A stretch of DNA of 28,940 nucleotides from Dehalococcoidia bacterium. Its GTDB lineage: Bacteria > Chloroflexota > Dehalococcoidia > Dehalococcoidales > G020351185. Position 1 is the first letter of the stretch, and every line of letters starts with the position of its first letter. The notes beneath the pieces are model-generated. The model was not told where the DNA came from, ran no database searches, and was given only the letters and a program-made list of their open reading frames with translations. The stretch lies in the NCBI GenBank assembly GCA_030640385.1, contig DAOWJL010000057.1, positions 1-28,940 of the forward strand. Reading direction: 5' to 3'. A program made the position numbers and the translations under genes. This document shows positions 14,305 through 23,115 of this stretch, piece after piece.

Positions 14305-15432
14305 TTAAAAAATTACCAGGTTGTTTCGGTGCACTACCTCGCTGCCATAGTCATAGCCAAGCAATTCTGCAATCTGCCCTGAGTGAGCTCCTTTTATAGT
14401 TTCAATATCGGCGGAGCTGTAGTTGCTGATGCCGCAGCCGATACGTCTGCCCCGTGAATTGTAGATGTTGACGATATCACCGCGCTGGCATTTGCCTTCA
14501 ACCCTTTCTATACCGGCAGCCAGCAGGCTGCGATTCTTTTTTTCGAGGGCGGTAGCGGCTCCGGAATCTATAAAAAGCTTTCCCCTGACGCACAATCCGC
14601 TCAGCATCCAGCGCTTGCGGCTCTCCAGTTTTAATGCAGACGGTAGAAAATGCGTACCGACAGCTTCGCCGCCTGCCAGTCTAATAATAACATCCGGCAA
14701 ACGGCCATCGGCGATAACCATGGATACTCCAGATGCGGTGGCCAGCCTGGCGGCTTCTATCTTGGTAACCATACCACCGGTGCCCATCTCGCTTGGCGTA
14801 TCGGCTGCCAGGCGCTCAACCTCAGCGTCTATTTTATCCACCCGGTTGATGAGGTGGGCGTCAGGGTGACGCTGCGGGTCAGCGCTATACAGTCCGGCAG
14901 TATCGGTGAGCATTATCAGCAGGTCGGCATCAATCAGGTTGGCAACCATGGCTGATAGATTGTCATTATCACCGAACTTTGCCTCTTGTATCTCATCAAC
15001 AGCTACCACATCGTTTTCATTGACAATGCACAAAACACGCAGCTCTAGCAAAGCCAGCAGGGTATTGCGGGCATTGAGATAACCGGCACGGTTTGAAAGG
15101 TCAGCCTTTGTAAGCAAAGCCTGGGCGACGGTAATGCCGTGCTGCTCAAAGAGTTGCTCATAGACGTTCATCAGGCGGCTCTGTCCTATTGAAGCCAGTA
15201 CCTGTTTATAGGGAATACCCTTCGGCTCCTCGGCTAACCCCAGCTTATATCTACCGGCGGCAATAGCCCCCGAAGATATAACTACCAGCTCCAATCCCTG
15301 GTGATGAAGGCTGGCTACCTGGGAGGACAGCCTTGACATAATATCTTTTTCTAGGCGGTTACTGCCTGCGGTAAGCAGGTTGGTACCGAACTTTACTACG
15401 ATACGCTTATAAGGTAGAGATTTACTGCTCAT
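14305..15432 (-). CDS. proB: Glutamate 5-kinase with PUA domain
   Basis: A 375-aa enzyme that phosphorylates glutamate at the start of proline synthesis. The amino-acid kinase domain (about 8-260) shows VVKFGTNLL at 12-20, VVISSGAIAAG at 50-60, IVNENDVVAVDE near 137-148, GDNDNLSA, and GTGGMVTKIEAA near 217-228. A C-terminal PUA domain (about 280-365) is present, as in the long form. Its promoter faces that of mfd and the -35 elements overlap. The usual proline feedback on this enzyme is a property of the family and cannot be checked here. Confidence 0.97.
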   Translation of the reverse strand: MSSKSLPYKRIVVKFGTNLLTAGSNRLEKDIMSRLSSQVASLHHQGLELVVISSGAIAAGRYKLGLAEEPKGIPYKQVLASIGQSRLMNVYEQLFEQHGITVAQALLTKADLSNRAGYLNARNTLLALLELRVLCIVNENDVVAVDEIQEAKFGDNDNLSAMVANLIDADLLIMLTDTAGLYSADPQRHPDAHLINRVDKIDAEVERLAADTPSEMGTGGMVTKIEAARLATASGVSMVIADGRLPDVIIRLAGGEAVGTHFLPSALKLESRKRWMLSGLCVRGKLFIDSGAATALEKKNRSLLAAGIERVEGKCQRGDIVNIYNSRGRRIGCGISNYSSADIETIKGAHSGQIAELLGYDYGSEVVHRNNLVIF

Positions 15433-15461
15433 ATAATTGAACCAAACCCGTAATTTACTTC

Positions 15462-15490
15462 ATTATAGCAAGGCTGTTAGAGTTGGACAA
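15462..15490 (-). promoter_or_regulatory. proB promoter
   Basis: On the minus strand, TTGTCC (15490-15485), a 17-bp spacer and TATAAT (15467-15462) with TGC just before it. The leader to the proB ATG would be about 23 nt. The -35 overlaps the mfd -35 on the other strand. Confidence 0.7.
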
Positions 15491-15511
15491 GGAAATATAC
15501 TGTGCTAAACT
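15483..15511 (+). promoter_or_regulatory. mfd promoter
   Basis: TTGGAC (15483-15488), a 17-bp spacer and TAAACT (15506-15511), again with TGC before the -10. Transcription would start near 15518. Confidence 0.7.
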
Positions 15512-15519
15512 GTTACTTA

Positions 15520-15545
15520 AGGGCTAGTCCGTTTTGGCTAGCCCT
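15520..15545 (+). promoter_or_regulatory. Leader hairpin of mfd
   Basis: AGGGCTAG pairs with CTAGCCCT, an 8-bp perfect stem with a 10-nt loop, at the extreme 5' end of the expected mfd mRNA. It ends 22 nt before the TTG start and could protect the mRNA end or tune translation. The upstream in-frame TTG at 15534 lies inside this hairpin and is therefore less likely to be used. Confidence 0.6.
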
Positions 15546-15566
15546 AGAGGTGTTTGGAGAAAAGTA

Positions 15567-18500
15567 TTGGAAATAACCGGTCTTTTAGATCTGGCTATGG
15601 AGATGCCGGCCTATCGCCGGCTTGTGGAAGAGCTAAAACAGCCAGGTGGCAGTGCCGCTATATCAATACTGGATGCCGCCAAATCCTATGTTATTGCTGC
15701 TGTATATAAAGAGCTGGGTTTACCGCTGCTGGTGGTTACCGCTCAGCCGGAAAACAGCCGAAAACTCCAGGAGCAGATTACTGCCTGGACAGGCGTTCAG
15801 GCAGCTCTTTTCCCCGAACCCGGTGCCTTGCCCTATCAGCGTGTTGTTTCTGATAATTCAATAGTGATGGAGAAGATACGGACGCTATCGCTTCTGGTGA
15901 ATTCTGAACCAAAAAAGGGGCTTCCGCTGGTTGTTACTTCAGCTCCTGCGCTGATACAGAGAGTAGCGGAAAAAAATCATTTTACCTCAGCCTGTCATAA
16001 GGTGAGGCTGGGAATGGATGTTGAACCACTCAGCCTTATAAACCGCTGGCAAAAAATTGGCTATAAATTGGAAAGCGTCGTTGAAGTACCGGGTAACATA
16101 AGCCGCCGTGGCGGTATTGTAGATATCTACCCGCCCACCAGTGAGCTGCCTGCTAGGCTTGAGTTTTTTGGCAATACCATAGATAATATCCGCCTCTTTG
16201 ACCCGGTAAGCCAGCGCTCATTAAAAACAGTGCCGGAGATTGATATCGGGCCGGCTACTGAAATGCTGGCAATACCACTCGGCGATAGAATAAAACTGGA
16301 GAAGATTATCAAAGATATTGATTGCGGAGATTGTAATAATTTGGCAAAACAGCAATTTCAGCAGGAATTAGACATACTGTTTGAAGGTCAGATACCAGCC
16401 AATGCCGGGTTTTGTACACAGTTGCTAAGCGATGGCAGCATCCTTGATTACTTACCACAGCAATCGCTGGTGATTCTGGACGAAACAGCAGCTATCCGGG
16501 AAGCTATGGAATCCCTGGATGCCGAAGCCAGAGAGCTGCTCGATTACAAACTGGAACAGGGTGATTTGCCGCATAACCTGCCGAAGCCATATTTCACCTG
16601 GGATGAACTTGAATCCAGGTTAAACAAACAGAGGCATTTATCGCTCACAAGCTGGCTTGATGGTAGTGGCAGGGTAGGGCGGCGGCTCAATTTTACGCAG
16701 GATATAAATTATGCCGGAAGGCTGCCGCAATTCATTGAAAAAACAAAGCAACTATTACGACAGAGAAAGGGGGTTATTCTAATCAGCCACCAGGCGAGCC
16801 GTTTATCAGAGCTGCTGGTAGAGAAAGACGTTATCGCCGTACCTGTTACAGAGGTAAAGGAAGCACCTCTGTCCGGTTCGCTGACACTGGTGCAGGGTAT
16901 GCTGAACCAGGGGTGGGTTATGAACGATAATACCCACCTTTTTACCGATAACGAAATATTCGGTTTTATAAAACAGAGGCGGCTGGTGAAAAAACAACCG
17001 GCAGCCCGTATCGGATCCATTGTTGACATAATCATCGGAGACTATGTGGTTCATATCGAGCATGGCATTGCTAGGTTTGCCGGCGTTACCACTATGAACA
17101 GTGATGGAGTTGAGAGGGAATATCTGTTATTACAGTATGCCGCCGGCGATAGATTATATGTCCCCGTTGACCAGATAGACCGCATCAGCCGCTATATAGG
17201 CGCCGGTGACCGACAACCTGTCCTTAACAGGCTTGGTACCCAGGAATGGACCAGAAGCAAGCAAAAAGCCAGGGAATCGGCGGAGGGGGTTGCCCGGGAG
17301 CTGCTGGCTCTTTATGCCGCCCGCCAGATGGTAGATGGTTTTGCTTTCTCTGCGGACACGGTATGGCAGCAGGAGCTTGAGGCTTCCTTTCCCTACGTGG
17401 AAACCCCCGACCAGATAGGAGTCCAGGGGCAGGTGAAAGAGGATATGATGAAATCCAAACCTATGGACAGGCTGGTCTGCGGTGACGTCGGTTACGGCAA
17501 AACGGAGGTTGCCATCCGTGCCGCCTTCAAGACAGTTATGGATTATAAGCAGGTAGCCTTTCTGGTGCCGACTACAGTGCTGGCACAGCAGCACTTCTTT
17601 ACCTTCAAGCAGAGGCTGGGTGCCTTCCCGGTGAGGACTGAGATGCTCAGCCGCTTCAGGAGTGCCGCGGAGCAGAAGGAAATCATAGATGGGCTGGCTT
17701 CCGGCACCGTAGATATCTGCATCGGCACCCACCGTCTACTGCAAAAGGATGTTATATTTAAAGACATGGGGCTGTTGATTATCGATGAAGAGCAGCGCTT
17801 CGGCGTCAGCCACAAGGAACATTTCAAGAAAATGAGGCGGGAGGTGGATGTCCTCACCCTGAGCGCCACCCCGATACCCCGCACCCTGCACATGTCACTG
17901 GTTGGGGTACGTGATATGAGCGTTATGGAAACGCCTCCCGCCGAAAGGTTGCCGATAAAAACATATGTTACCGAATATGACGACAGGCTGGTGAAAGAAG
18001 CAATACTCAGGGAACTGGAGCGCAACGGGCAGGTCTTCTTCGTCCACAACCGGGTGCGTAGTATAAATTATGTAGCCGAAAAGTTGAGAGCACTTGTACC
18101 GGAGGCAAAGATGGCCGTCGCTCATGGCCAGATGGCTGAAGGGGAGCTGGAAAAGGTGATGGCGGACTTTACCAGGGGCGATATAGATGTCCTGGTGTGC
18201 ACCACCATTATAGAATCGGGGCTGGATATACCCAACGCCAATACCCTGATTGTCGACCAGGCGGATAAGTTCGGCTTGACGCAACTGTATCAATTGCGGG
18301 GTCGCGTCGGCCGCGGCGCTAACATGGCTTATGCCTATTTCCCGTATGATAAAGGTAAGCGGCTGACACCGGACGCCAAGAAACGCCTGAGGACCATATT
18401 TGAGGCTACCGAGCTTGGAGCAGGCTTCGGTATCGCTATGAAGGATTTAGAGATTCGGGGCGCCGGTAACCTGCTGGGCACCAGACAGAGCGGGCACATA

Positions 18501-19022
18501 ACCGCCATCGGCTTTAACCTGTACACCCGCTTGCTGGGAGAGGCGGTGGAGGAGGCAAAAGCAAAGCAGGCGGGCAAGCCTGTAGATAAGGCAAAGCGCC
18601 TCCCCTCGCCCACCATCGCCCTGCCCCTGCCGGCATATATCCCTGATGATTATGTCTCTGATGTAAATACCCGGCTGAGGCTCTATCACCGGCTGGCGGA
18701 GGTCAATAACGAAGAACAGGTAGAGGTATTGAGGTATGATTTTAGAGACAGGTTCGGGGAATTACCGCCGGAGGTGGGAAACCTGCTCTATGCCGTCAGG
18801 ATAAAGCTGCTGGCGGCTAAAGCGGGCATGGAATCAATATCCACAGAGGACAGCCAGATTGTGCTGCGGCTGTTTGACGGTATGCGCTTTGATAAAAAGA
18901 AACTGGAACCGGTTTTAAAGGATGGCATAAAATTCGGCTTGATCCAGCTGAAGCTGAACTATAAGAAATCTGGTAGCAAATGGAGGGAGGTATTGGAGGA
19001 GGTGCTGGGGGTGGTGGGGTGA
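15567..19022 (+). CDS. mfd: Transcription-repair coupling factor Mfd
   Basis: About 1151 aa from TTG 15567, chosen because GGAG lies 7 nt upstream; an in-frame TTG at 15534 would add 11 residues. Mfd removes stalled RNA polymerase at DNA lesions and recruits UvrA. The N-terminal UvrB-like region is recognisable (YQRVVSDNS, GYKLESVVEVPGNISRRGGIVDIYPP). The RNA polymerase-interacting region is near 485-560 (DYVVHIEHGIARFAG). The translocase has Walker A GDVGYGKTE near 639-647, DEEQRFGV near 740-747, SATPIPRTLHMS, TTIIESGLDIPNANT and QLRGRVGRG. The C-terminal Mfd domain (IPDDYVSDVNTRLRLYHRL) is complete. Transcribed divergently from proB. Confidence 0.97.
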   Translation: MEITGLLDLAMEMPAYRRLVEELKQPGGSAAISILDAAKSYVIAAVYKELGLPLLVVTAQPENSRKLQEQITAWTGVQAALFPEPGALPYQRVVSDNSIVMEKIRTLSLLVNSEPKKGLPLVVTSAPALIQRVAEKNHFTSACHKVRLGMDVEPLSLINRWQKIGYKLESVVEVPGNISRRGGIVDIYPPTSELPARLEFFGNTIDNIRLFDPVSQRSLKTVPEIDIGPATEMLAIPLGDRIKLEKIIKDIDCGDCNNLAKQQFQQELDILFEGQIPANAGFCTQLLSDGSILDYLPQQSLVILDETAAIREAMESLDAEARELLDYKLEQGDLPHNLPKPYFTWDELESRLNKQRHLSLTSWLDGSGRVGRRLNFTQDINYAGRLPQFIEKTKQLLRQRKGVILISHQASRLSELLVEKDVIAVPVTEVKEAPLSGSLTLVQGMLNQGWVMNDNTHLFTDNEIFGFIKQRRLVKKQPAARIGSIVDIIIGDYVVHIEHGIARFAGVTTMNSDGVEREYLLLQYAAGDRLYVPVDQIDRISRYIGAGDRQPVLNRLGTQEWTRSKQKARESAEGVARELLALYAARQMVDGFAFSADTVWQQELEASFPYVETPDQIGVQGQVKEDMMKSKPMDRLVCGDVGYGKTEVAIRAAFKTVMDYKQVAFLVPTTVLAQQHFFTFKQRLGAFPVRTEMLSRFRSAAEQKEIIDGLASGTVDICIGTHRLLQKDVIFKDMGLLIIDEEQRFGVSHKEHFKKMRREVDVLTLSATPIPRTLHMSLVGVRDMSVMETPPAERLPIKTYVTEYDDRLVKEAILRELERNGQVFFVHNRVRSINYVAEKLRALVPEAKMAVAHGQMAEGELEKVMADFTRGDIDVLVCTTIIESGLDIPNANTLIVDQADKFGLTQLYQLRGRVGRGANMAYAYFPYDKGKRLTPDAKKRLRTIFEATELGAGFGIAMKDLEIRGAGNLLGTRQSGHITAIGFNLYTRLLGEAVEEAKAKQAGKPVDKAKRLPSPTIALPLPAYIPDDYVSDVNTRLRLYHRLAEVNNEEQVEVLRYDFRDRFGELPPEVGNLLYAVRIKLLAAKAGMESISTEDSQIVLRLFDGMRFDKKKLEPVLKDGIKFGLIQLKLNYKKSGSKWREVLEEVLGVVG

Positions 19023-19032
19023 TATTAATTTT

Positions 19033-19725
19033 TTAGGATATTACTTTATTATCTAGCCCTAAGTATTCAAGTAGCTTTTGTCCAATGTTTTGATATGGTG
19101 AGTTTGGGTTAACAAAACAAAAGGGGGCTTCTCCTATTTGTGAGCCCCTTTCTAAACTCCAAAGCATAATTAGCATCACCTGCGGTCTACTTGGAAATAG
19201 CTTCTGCGCTATCTTTTTAGTGTCAAAAGTAAACACCATTGATTTGCCTGTTTCTAGAGCAAGAATACCAGGATGATTTGGGGGCAATTGACGCCTTGTC
19301 TTTGCTAGCAGATTCCTTGTGATTCTATCTTTTCTAATTTCATGCTCTGCATCTTGCTCTGACATCCATGATTGCTTTTTTAGTAAGTTTTGTACTTTTT
19401 TCACTTCGTTCTGCTTTTTAGATTCTATTGATTTTTGTATAGATTCTGGTGATGTAACCTCGCAATATATGGCTTGCTCTGAAAACGAAAGAAGCATGTC
19501 TGAATAACCTTCTCTATGTGGTAGCTTAGGCTCTATCTCTTTTATCAAGCTCTTCTCTTTAAACCACCGTGTCGTATTTATTTGAGCTCGGATTTCCATA
19601 TACTCATCCCAACTAGCAACACCTTTTATTAGAGATATTAATCTATCATATCCATTAACTAAAGTTAGCCCAGCTGCTATCTTTTCCAAAGTTGTTTGAA
19701 ATTGTAAATACCGCTCGTCTTTCAT
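19033..19725 (-). CDS. Hypothetical protein, possible PD-(D/E)XK-like nuclease
   Basis: A 230-aa protein I do not recognise. The segment YSDMLLSF...AIYCEVTS (residues 75-92) places Asp76 and Glu89-Val-Thr91 as in many PD-(D/E)XK nuclease-fold proteins where the last position varies; Glu43 or Glu64 could supply the helix acid. A Lys-rich, probably helical stretch follows (99-118), then RKDRITRNLLAKTRRQLP. The C-terminal half has a strand-like VMLIMLWSLERG. Base composition is more AT-rich than mfd or the radical SAM gene, hinting at acquisition. TATAAT lies upstream with a TG extension, but there is no clear Shine-Dalgarno. It has no same-strand partner and its stop lies 10 bp from the mfd stop. 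Confidence 0.6.
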   Translation of the reverse strand: MKDERYLQFQTTLEKIAAGLTLVNGYDRLISLIKGVASWDEYMEIRAQINTTRWFKEKSLIKEIEPKLPHREGYSDMLLSFSEQAIYCEVTSPESIQKSIESKKQNEVKKVQNLLKKQSWMSEQDAEHEIRKDRITRNLLAKTRRQLPPNHPGILALETGKSMVFTFDTKKIAQKLFPSRPQVMLIMLWSLERGSQIGEAPFCFVNPNSPYQNIGQKLLEYLGLDNKVIS

Positions 19726-19786
19726 TGACTACACCAACATTCTCTGTTTATTATATCACCTTGGCAACGGGCACTCTAAGAAGGTC

Positions 19787-19850
19787 TTACCCCCTCTTCT
19801 TCCATTTCCCCCTTTCCTTTTAAGGAGAGGGGGATTAAGGGGGTGAGGTT
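19787..19850. repeat. Palindromic intergenic element, copy 2
   Basis: Same element as at 86-144, in opposite orientation. The core inverted repeat CCCCCTTTCCTT / AAGGAGAGGGGG (19808-19833) has one mismatch and a 2-nt loop. The flank AATCCCCCTCTCC preceded by AACCTCACCCCCT is shared on the complementary strand. It lies between the 230-aa orphan and the radical SAM gene. Confidence 0.75.
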
Positions 19851-19896
19851 GATAGGTAGTCTCCAGCCAGCTATATTATCTCTCAGGAACGAAATA

Positions 19897-19905
19897 TGCT
19901 ATAAT
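19897..19905 (+). promoter_or_regulatory. Radical SAM gene promoter, extended -10
   Basis: TGCTATAAT at 19897-19905; the -35 is poor (TTATCT at 17-bp spacing). The leader to the TTG start would be about 28 nt. Confidence 0.55.
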
Positions 19906-19939
19906 TATATATTAACTCACCTGACCCAAGGAGCCCGAT

Positions 19940-21478
19940 TTGAAGATACTTCTCGTCTATCCACGCTATCCGGACACCTTCTGGAGCTTCAGGTATGCCC
20001 TTAAGTTTATAAATAAGAAGGCATCCTTCCCGCCGCTGGGCTTGCTGACAATAGCAGCAATGCTGCCCGAAGACTGGCAGTTAAAGCTGGTGAATATGAA
20101 TTTCAGGGGCTTAAAGAATAGAGACATCAGGTGGGCGGACTATGTTTTTATCAGCGCTATGGTGACGCAGCGCAGTTCAGCCAGGGAGCTTATTGCCCGC
20201 TGTAATAAACTTGGGGCGAAGGTTGTCGCCGGTGGGCCCCTGTTCACCACCGAATATGAAGATTTTAGTGGCGTGGACCACCTTGTACTTGATGAGGCTG
20301 AAGTTACGCTGCCGCCTTTCCTTGATGATTTAAAAACGGGCAATGCCCGGCTTATCTATACATCAACCGAAAGGCCGGATATTACAAAAACCCCCATACC
20401 CAGATGGTCTCTTATCGATATGAAACACTACTCATCAATGAACATTCAGTATTCGCGGGGGTGTCCGTATAACTGCGAGTTCTGCGATATTGTCGTCCTC
20501 AACGGGCATAAACCGCGGACAAAGGATAAAAACCAGATACTGGCTGAGCTTGAAGCGCTCTATCAACATGGATGGCGGGCCGGTGTTTTCGTGGTTGATG
20601 ATAACTTTATCGGCAATAAGAAGAAGCTTAAGAAGGAAATACTGCCGGCAATAATCAACTGGATGCAGAAAAGGAAGTACCCCTTTGTCCTGCTGACAGA
20701 AACATCTATAAACCTGGCTGACGATGAAGAGCTGATGCGGCTTATGGTAGACGCCGGTTTTGATACGGTCTTCATCGGCGTGGAGAGCCCCAATGAGGAA
20801 AGCCTGGCTGAGTGTGATAAACACCAGAATGAAGGGCGTGACCTGATAGCCGCCGTCAAAAAGATACAGAATTACGGCATTCAGGTGCAGGGAGGATTTA
20901 TCGTCGGCTTTGATAGCGACCCGCTCTCCATCTTCAAGAGCCAGATCAGCTTCATTCAGAAAAGCGGTATCGTTACCGCCATGGTCGGATTGCTTAATGC
21001 CCCCCGCGGCACCAAGTTATACCAGCGCTTGAAAAAGGAGCGCCGCTTGCTGGACAATTTCTCCGGCGATAATACAGATTGCTCGATAAACTTCATCCCC
21101 AAGATGAAATACGAAACGCTTGTCAATGGATATAAACATATCCTGAAGACAATTTATTCCCCTAGGCAGTATTATGAGCGCGTAAAGACCTGCTTGAAGG
21201 AATATAGACCTAAAAAGAAGAAGGGCTCATCACGGTTGAGATTTTATCATTTAGTGGCTTTTATAAAATCCATATGGTTTCTGGGTATCTGGGGAAAGGG
21301 CAAAAGATACTTCTGGAAGCTCATGCTCTCTACCCTGTTCCGGCGCCCCCGCTCATTGCCCCTGGCAATAAGCCTGTCTGTCTATGGTTTTCACTTCCGA
21401 AAAGTTGCCGAAAAGTGTGTTCGTCTGCCAGTTACCGGCATGGCTACAATTGGTGAGGCTAACAAAACAAGCCGCTAG
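19940..21478 (+). CDS. B12-binding-domain radical SAM protein (DUF4070 type)
   Basis: A 512-aa radical SAM enzyme. Residues 1-140 resemble a cobalamin-binding domain (MKILLVYPRY, FPPLGLLTIAAMLP, VVAGGPLFT, VDHLVLDEAE), but the DxHxxG signature for base-off cobalamin is not seen. The radical SAM core carries CPYNCEFC with Cys175, Cys179 and Cys182 as cluster ligands, followed by FVVDDNFIGNKKK, FIGVESPNEESL and GGFIVGFDSD. The C-terminal part (about 370-470) fits DUF4070, also found in hopanoid methylase HpnR. The extreme C-terminus is basic and hydrophobic and may associate with the membrane. Start is TTG with AAGGAG 6-7 nt upstream. Probably a methyltransferase or similar; the substrate is unknown. 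Confidence 0.9.
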   Translation: MKILLVYPRYPDTFWSFRYALKFINKKASFPPLGLLTIAAMLPEDWQLKLVNMNFRGLKNRDIRWADYVFISAMVTQRSSARELIARCNKLGAKVVAGGPLFTTEYEDFSGVDHLVLDEAEVTLPPFLDDLKTGNARLIYTSTERPDITKTPIPRWSLIDMKHYSSMNIQYSRGCPYNCEFCDIVVLNGHKPRTKDKNQILAELEALYQHGWRAGVFVVDDNFIGNKKKLKKEILPAIINWMQKRKYPFVLLTETSINLADDEELMRLMVDAGFDTVFIGVESPNEESLAECDKHQNEGRDLIAAVKKIQNYGIQVQGGFIVGFDSDPLSIFKSQISFIQKSGIVTAMVGLLNAPRGTKLYQRLKKERRLLDNFSGDNTDCSINFIPKMKYETLVNGYKHILKTIYSPRQYYERVKTCLKEYRPKKKKGSSRLRFYHLVAFIKSIWFLGIWGKGKRYFWKLMLSTLFRRPRSLPLAISLSVYGFHFRKVAEKCVRLPVTGMATIGEANKTSR

Positions 21479-21536
21479 CTGATCTGGTATCAGTTAGTGG
21501 AGCACTCAATTTGTGTAATACCGCAGTTTATTTTAT

Positions 21537-21857
21537 CTATTTGTTATTTTCCTTTGCGGTATCCTTTGGAACATTCTTTGCGATATCCTTTGGGGCATCC
21601 TTGTCTGAGATGCCTAAATCCTTAAGGTAATCAATAGCATCCTGAACGGCTACTATCTTTTCAGCATCCTCGTCGGGGATTTTAACCTCCTGTGATTTGG
21701 TGCTGAACTCCTCCTCTATGGACATTATCAGTTCTACGAGGTCCAGGGAATCGGCACCTAAATCATTAATAAATTTGGCTGTTGGTACTACTTCGTTTTC
21801 ATCGACTCCCAGTTGTTCAACGACTATTCTTTTAAGTCGTTCGGAAACGGTTGCCAT
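21537..21857 (-). CDS. acpP: Acyl carrier protein with repeat-containing C-terminal tail
   Basis: A 106-aa acyl carrier protein. Residues 1-80 are a standard ACP; Ser37 in the DSLDLVELIM motif is the 4'-phosphopantetheine site. Beyond the usual end at about residue 80 there is a 26-residue Lys/Asp-rich tail, DKDAPKDIAKNVPKDTAKENNK, encoded by two 24-nt tandem repeats (21551-21574 and 21575-21598). GGAGG lies upstream of the ATG. It follows nusB by 17 nt. The tail may be disordered and its role is unknown. Confidence 0.95.
   Translation of the reverse strand: MATVSERLKRIVVEQLGVDENEVVPTAKFINDLGADSLDLVELIMSIEEEFSTKSQEVKIPDEDAEKIVAVQDAIDYLKDLGISDKDAPKDIAKNVPKDTAKENNK
21551..21598 (-). repeat. 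24-nt tandem repeat in acpP
   Basis: Two adjacent 24-nt units differ at about five positions and add eight residues each (PKDIAKN-type unit) to the ACP tail. The period is a multiple of three, so copy number can change without frameshift. Confidence 0.75.
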
Positions 21858-21874
21858 ATTCTACCTCCATTAAT

Positions 21875-22282
21875 CTATCCAGTAGCAAGTGTGCTGACAG
21901 AGCTTAAAACTCCGTTAACAAATCTTGCCGAATTATCACTACCGAATTTTTTTGCCAGTTCCACAGCTTCATTTATTGTTATGCTGATTGGCACTTTATT
22001 ATCTATTAAAAGCTCAAATATTGCAAGCCTTAAAATGTTGCGGTCAACTGCTGGCAACTGGTTTATGGGCCAGGCAGGAGCAAACCGCTTTATGTTTTCA
22101 TCAAGCTCCTGCTTGTTTCGAATAACGCCGCTCACTTGCTGGCGGACAAAGGCGTTGTTTTCCTCGGACAATCCTTTATCAGCCAGTAGACGGCTGACGA
22201 CATCGTCCGCATTATGACCAGTAGAGTCAATTTCATATAGCGCCTGGAATATCGTTGCTCTTGCTTTTCTTCTTGCACCCAC
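21875..22282 (-). CDS. nusB: Transcription antitermination factor NusB
   Basis: About 135 aa from GTG 22282. NusB binds boxA RNA with NusE (S10) and supports rRNA antitermination. Family marks: GARRKARATIFQALYEID at the start, a helical middle, RLAIFELLIDNKVPISITINEAVELAKKFGSDNSARFVNGVLSS at the end. An in-frame TTG at 22300 is possible, but the TGCTATAAT box places the transcription start almost exactly there, while GAAAGG at 22298-22293 is spaced 10 nt before the GTG, so I prefer the GTG. It lies between fabG and acpP and has its own promoter. Confidence 0.93.
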   Translation of the reverse strand: MGARRKARATIFQALYEIDSTGHNADDVVSRLLADKGLSEENNAFVRQQVSGVIRNKQELDENIKRFAPAWPINQLPAVDRNILRLAIFELLIDNKVPISITINEAVELAKKFGSDNSARFVNGVLSSVSTLATG

Positions 22283-22306
22283 TATAGATATACCTTTCAA
22301 ATCAGT

Positions 22307-22335
22307 ATTATAGCAGTCCTGGATAAAATTGTGGA
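22307..22335 (-). promoter_or_regulatory. nusB-acpP promoter
   Basis: On the minus strand, TCCACA (22335-22330), a 17-bp spacer and TATAAT (22312-22307) with TGC before it. It lies in the gap after fabG, so nusB and acpP can be expressed apart from fabD-fabG. Confidence 0.65.
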
Positions 22336-22344
22336 GTGTATCTA

Positions 22345-23079
22345 TTAAGTCATACCACCGTCAACGGTCAGCACCTGCCCGGTGATGTAGCCGGCTTCTT
22401 CTGAAGCCAGGAAGCAAACGGCTGACGCTACATCTTCGGGAGAGCCAAGGCGGCCGGACGGGATGCGTGAAATGAGTTCCTGCCGCTGGCTTTCGGGTAG
22501 CTTCTGCGTCATCTCGGTGTCGATAAAGCCTGGGGCGATGGCGTTAGCGGTAACACCCCTGGAGGCTACTTCCCTGGCGACGGAGCGGGTAAAACCGATA
22601 ATGCCGGCTTTGGCTGCGGCATAGTTCGCCTGACCCGCATTACCTATCAGCCCGACTACGCTGGAAATGCTTATAATCCTGCCCCAGCGCTGCTTTATCA
22701 TTGGTCTCAATACAGCTCTTGTACAGAGAAAAACACTTTTCAGGTCTATATTAATTACCTTGTCCCACTCTTCGTCAGACATTCTCACCAAGAGCTGGTC
22801 ACGGTTAATGCCGGCGTTGTTTACAAGAATATCAATCCTGCCATAATTGGTTGTGGCCGTCTCTACCAGACTGGCAACATCAGGCGCCGAGCTGACGTCG
22901 GCCATAACCGACTGGCTCTGTTTACCCATAGCTCTTATTTCCCGGGCTACTTCCTCAGCCATTTTATCTATATCATTAACCACCACGCTTGCCCCGGCTT
23001 CAGCCAGTTTAAGGGCGATGGCTTTCCCTATACCGCGTCCGCTGCCGGTGACAATCGCAACTCTGTCGGTAAGATTCAT
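22345..23079 (-). CDS. fabG: 3-oxoacyl-[ACP] reductase
   Basis: A 244-aa short-chain dehydrogenase that reduces 3-oxoacyl-ACP with NADPH in fatty acid elongation. The Rossmann motif TGSGRGIG is at 11-18, NNAG at 87-90, and the catalytic Ser139/140, Tyr153 and Lys157 (YAAAK) are present. The C-terminus (GYITGQVLTVDGGM) is typical of FabG. It follows fabD by 36 nt. Several SDR enzymes share these features, but length and position next to fabD and acpP support FabG. Confidence 0.95.
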   Translation of the reverse strand: MNLTDRVAIVTGSGRGIGKAIALKLAEAGASVVVNDIDKMAEEVAREIRAMGKQSQSVMADVSSAPDVASLVETATTNYGRIDILVNNAGINRDQLLVRMSDEEWDKVINIDLKSVFLCTRAVLRPMIKQRWGRIISISSVVGLIGNAGQANYAAAKAGIIGFTRSVAREVASRGVTANAIAPGFIDTEMTQKLPESQRQELISRIPSGRLGSPEDVASAVCFLASEEAGYITGQVLTVDGGMT

Positions 23080-23115
23080 ACAAGTACCCCCTGTATAATT
23101 TAAAAATTATAAACT

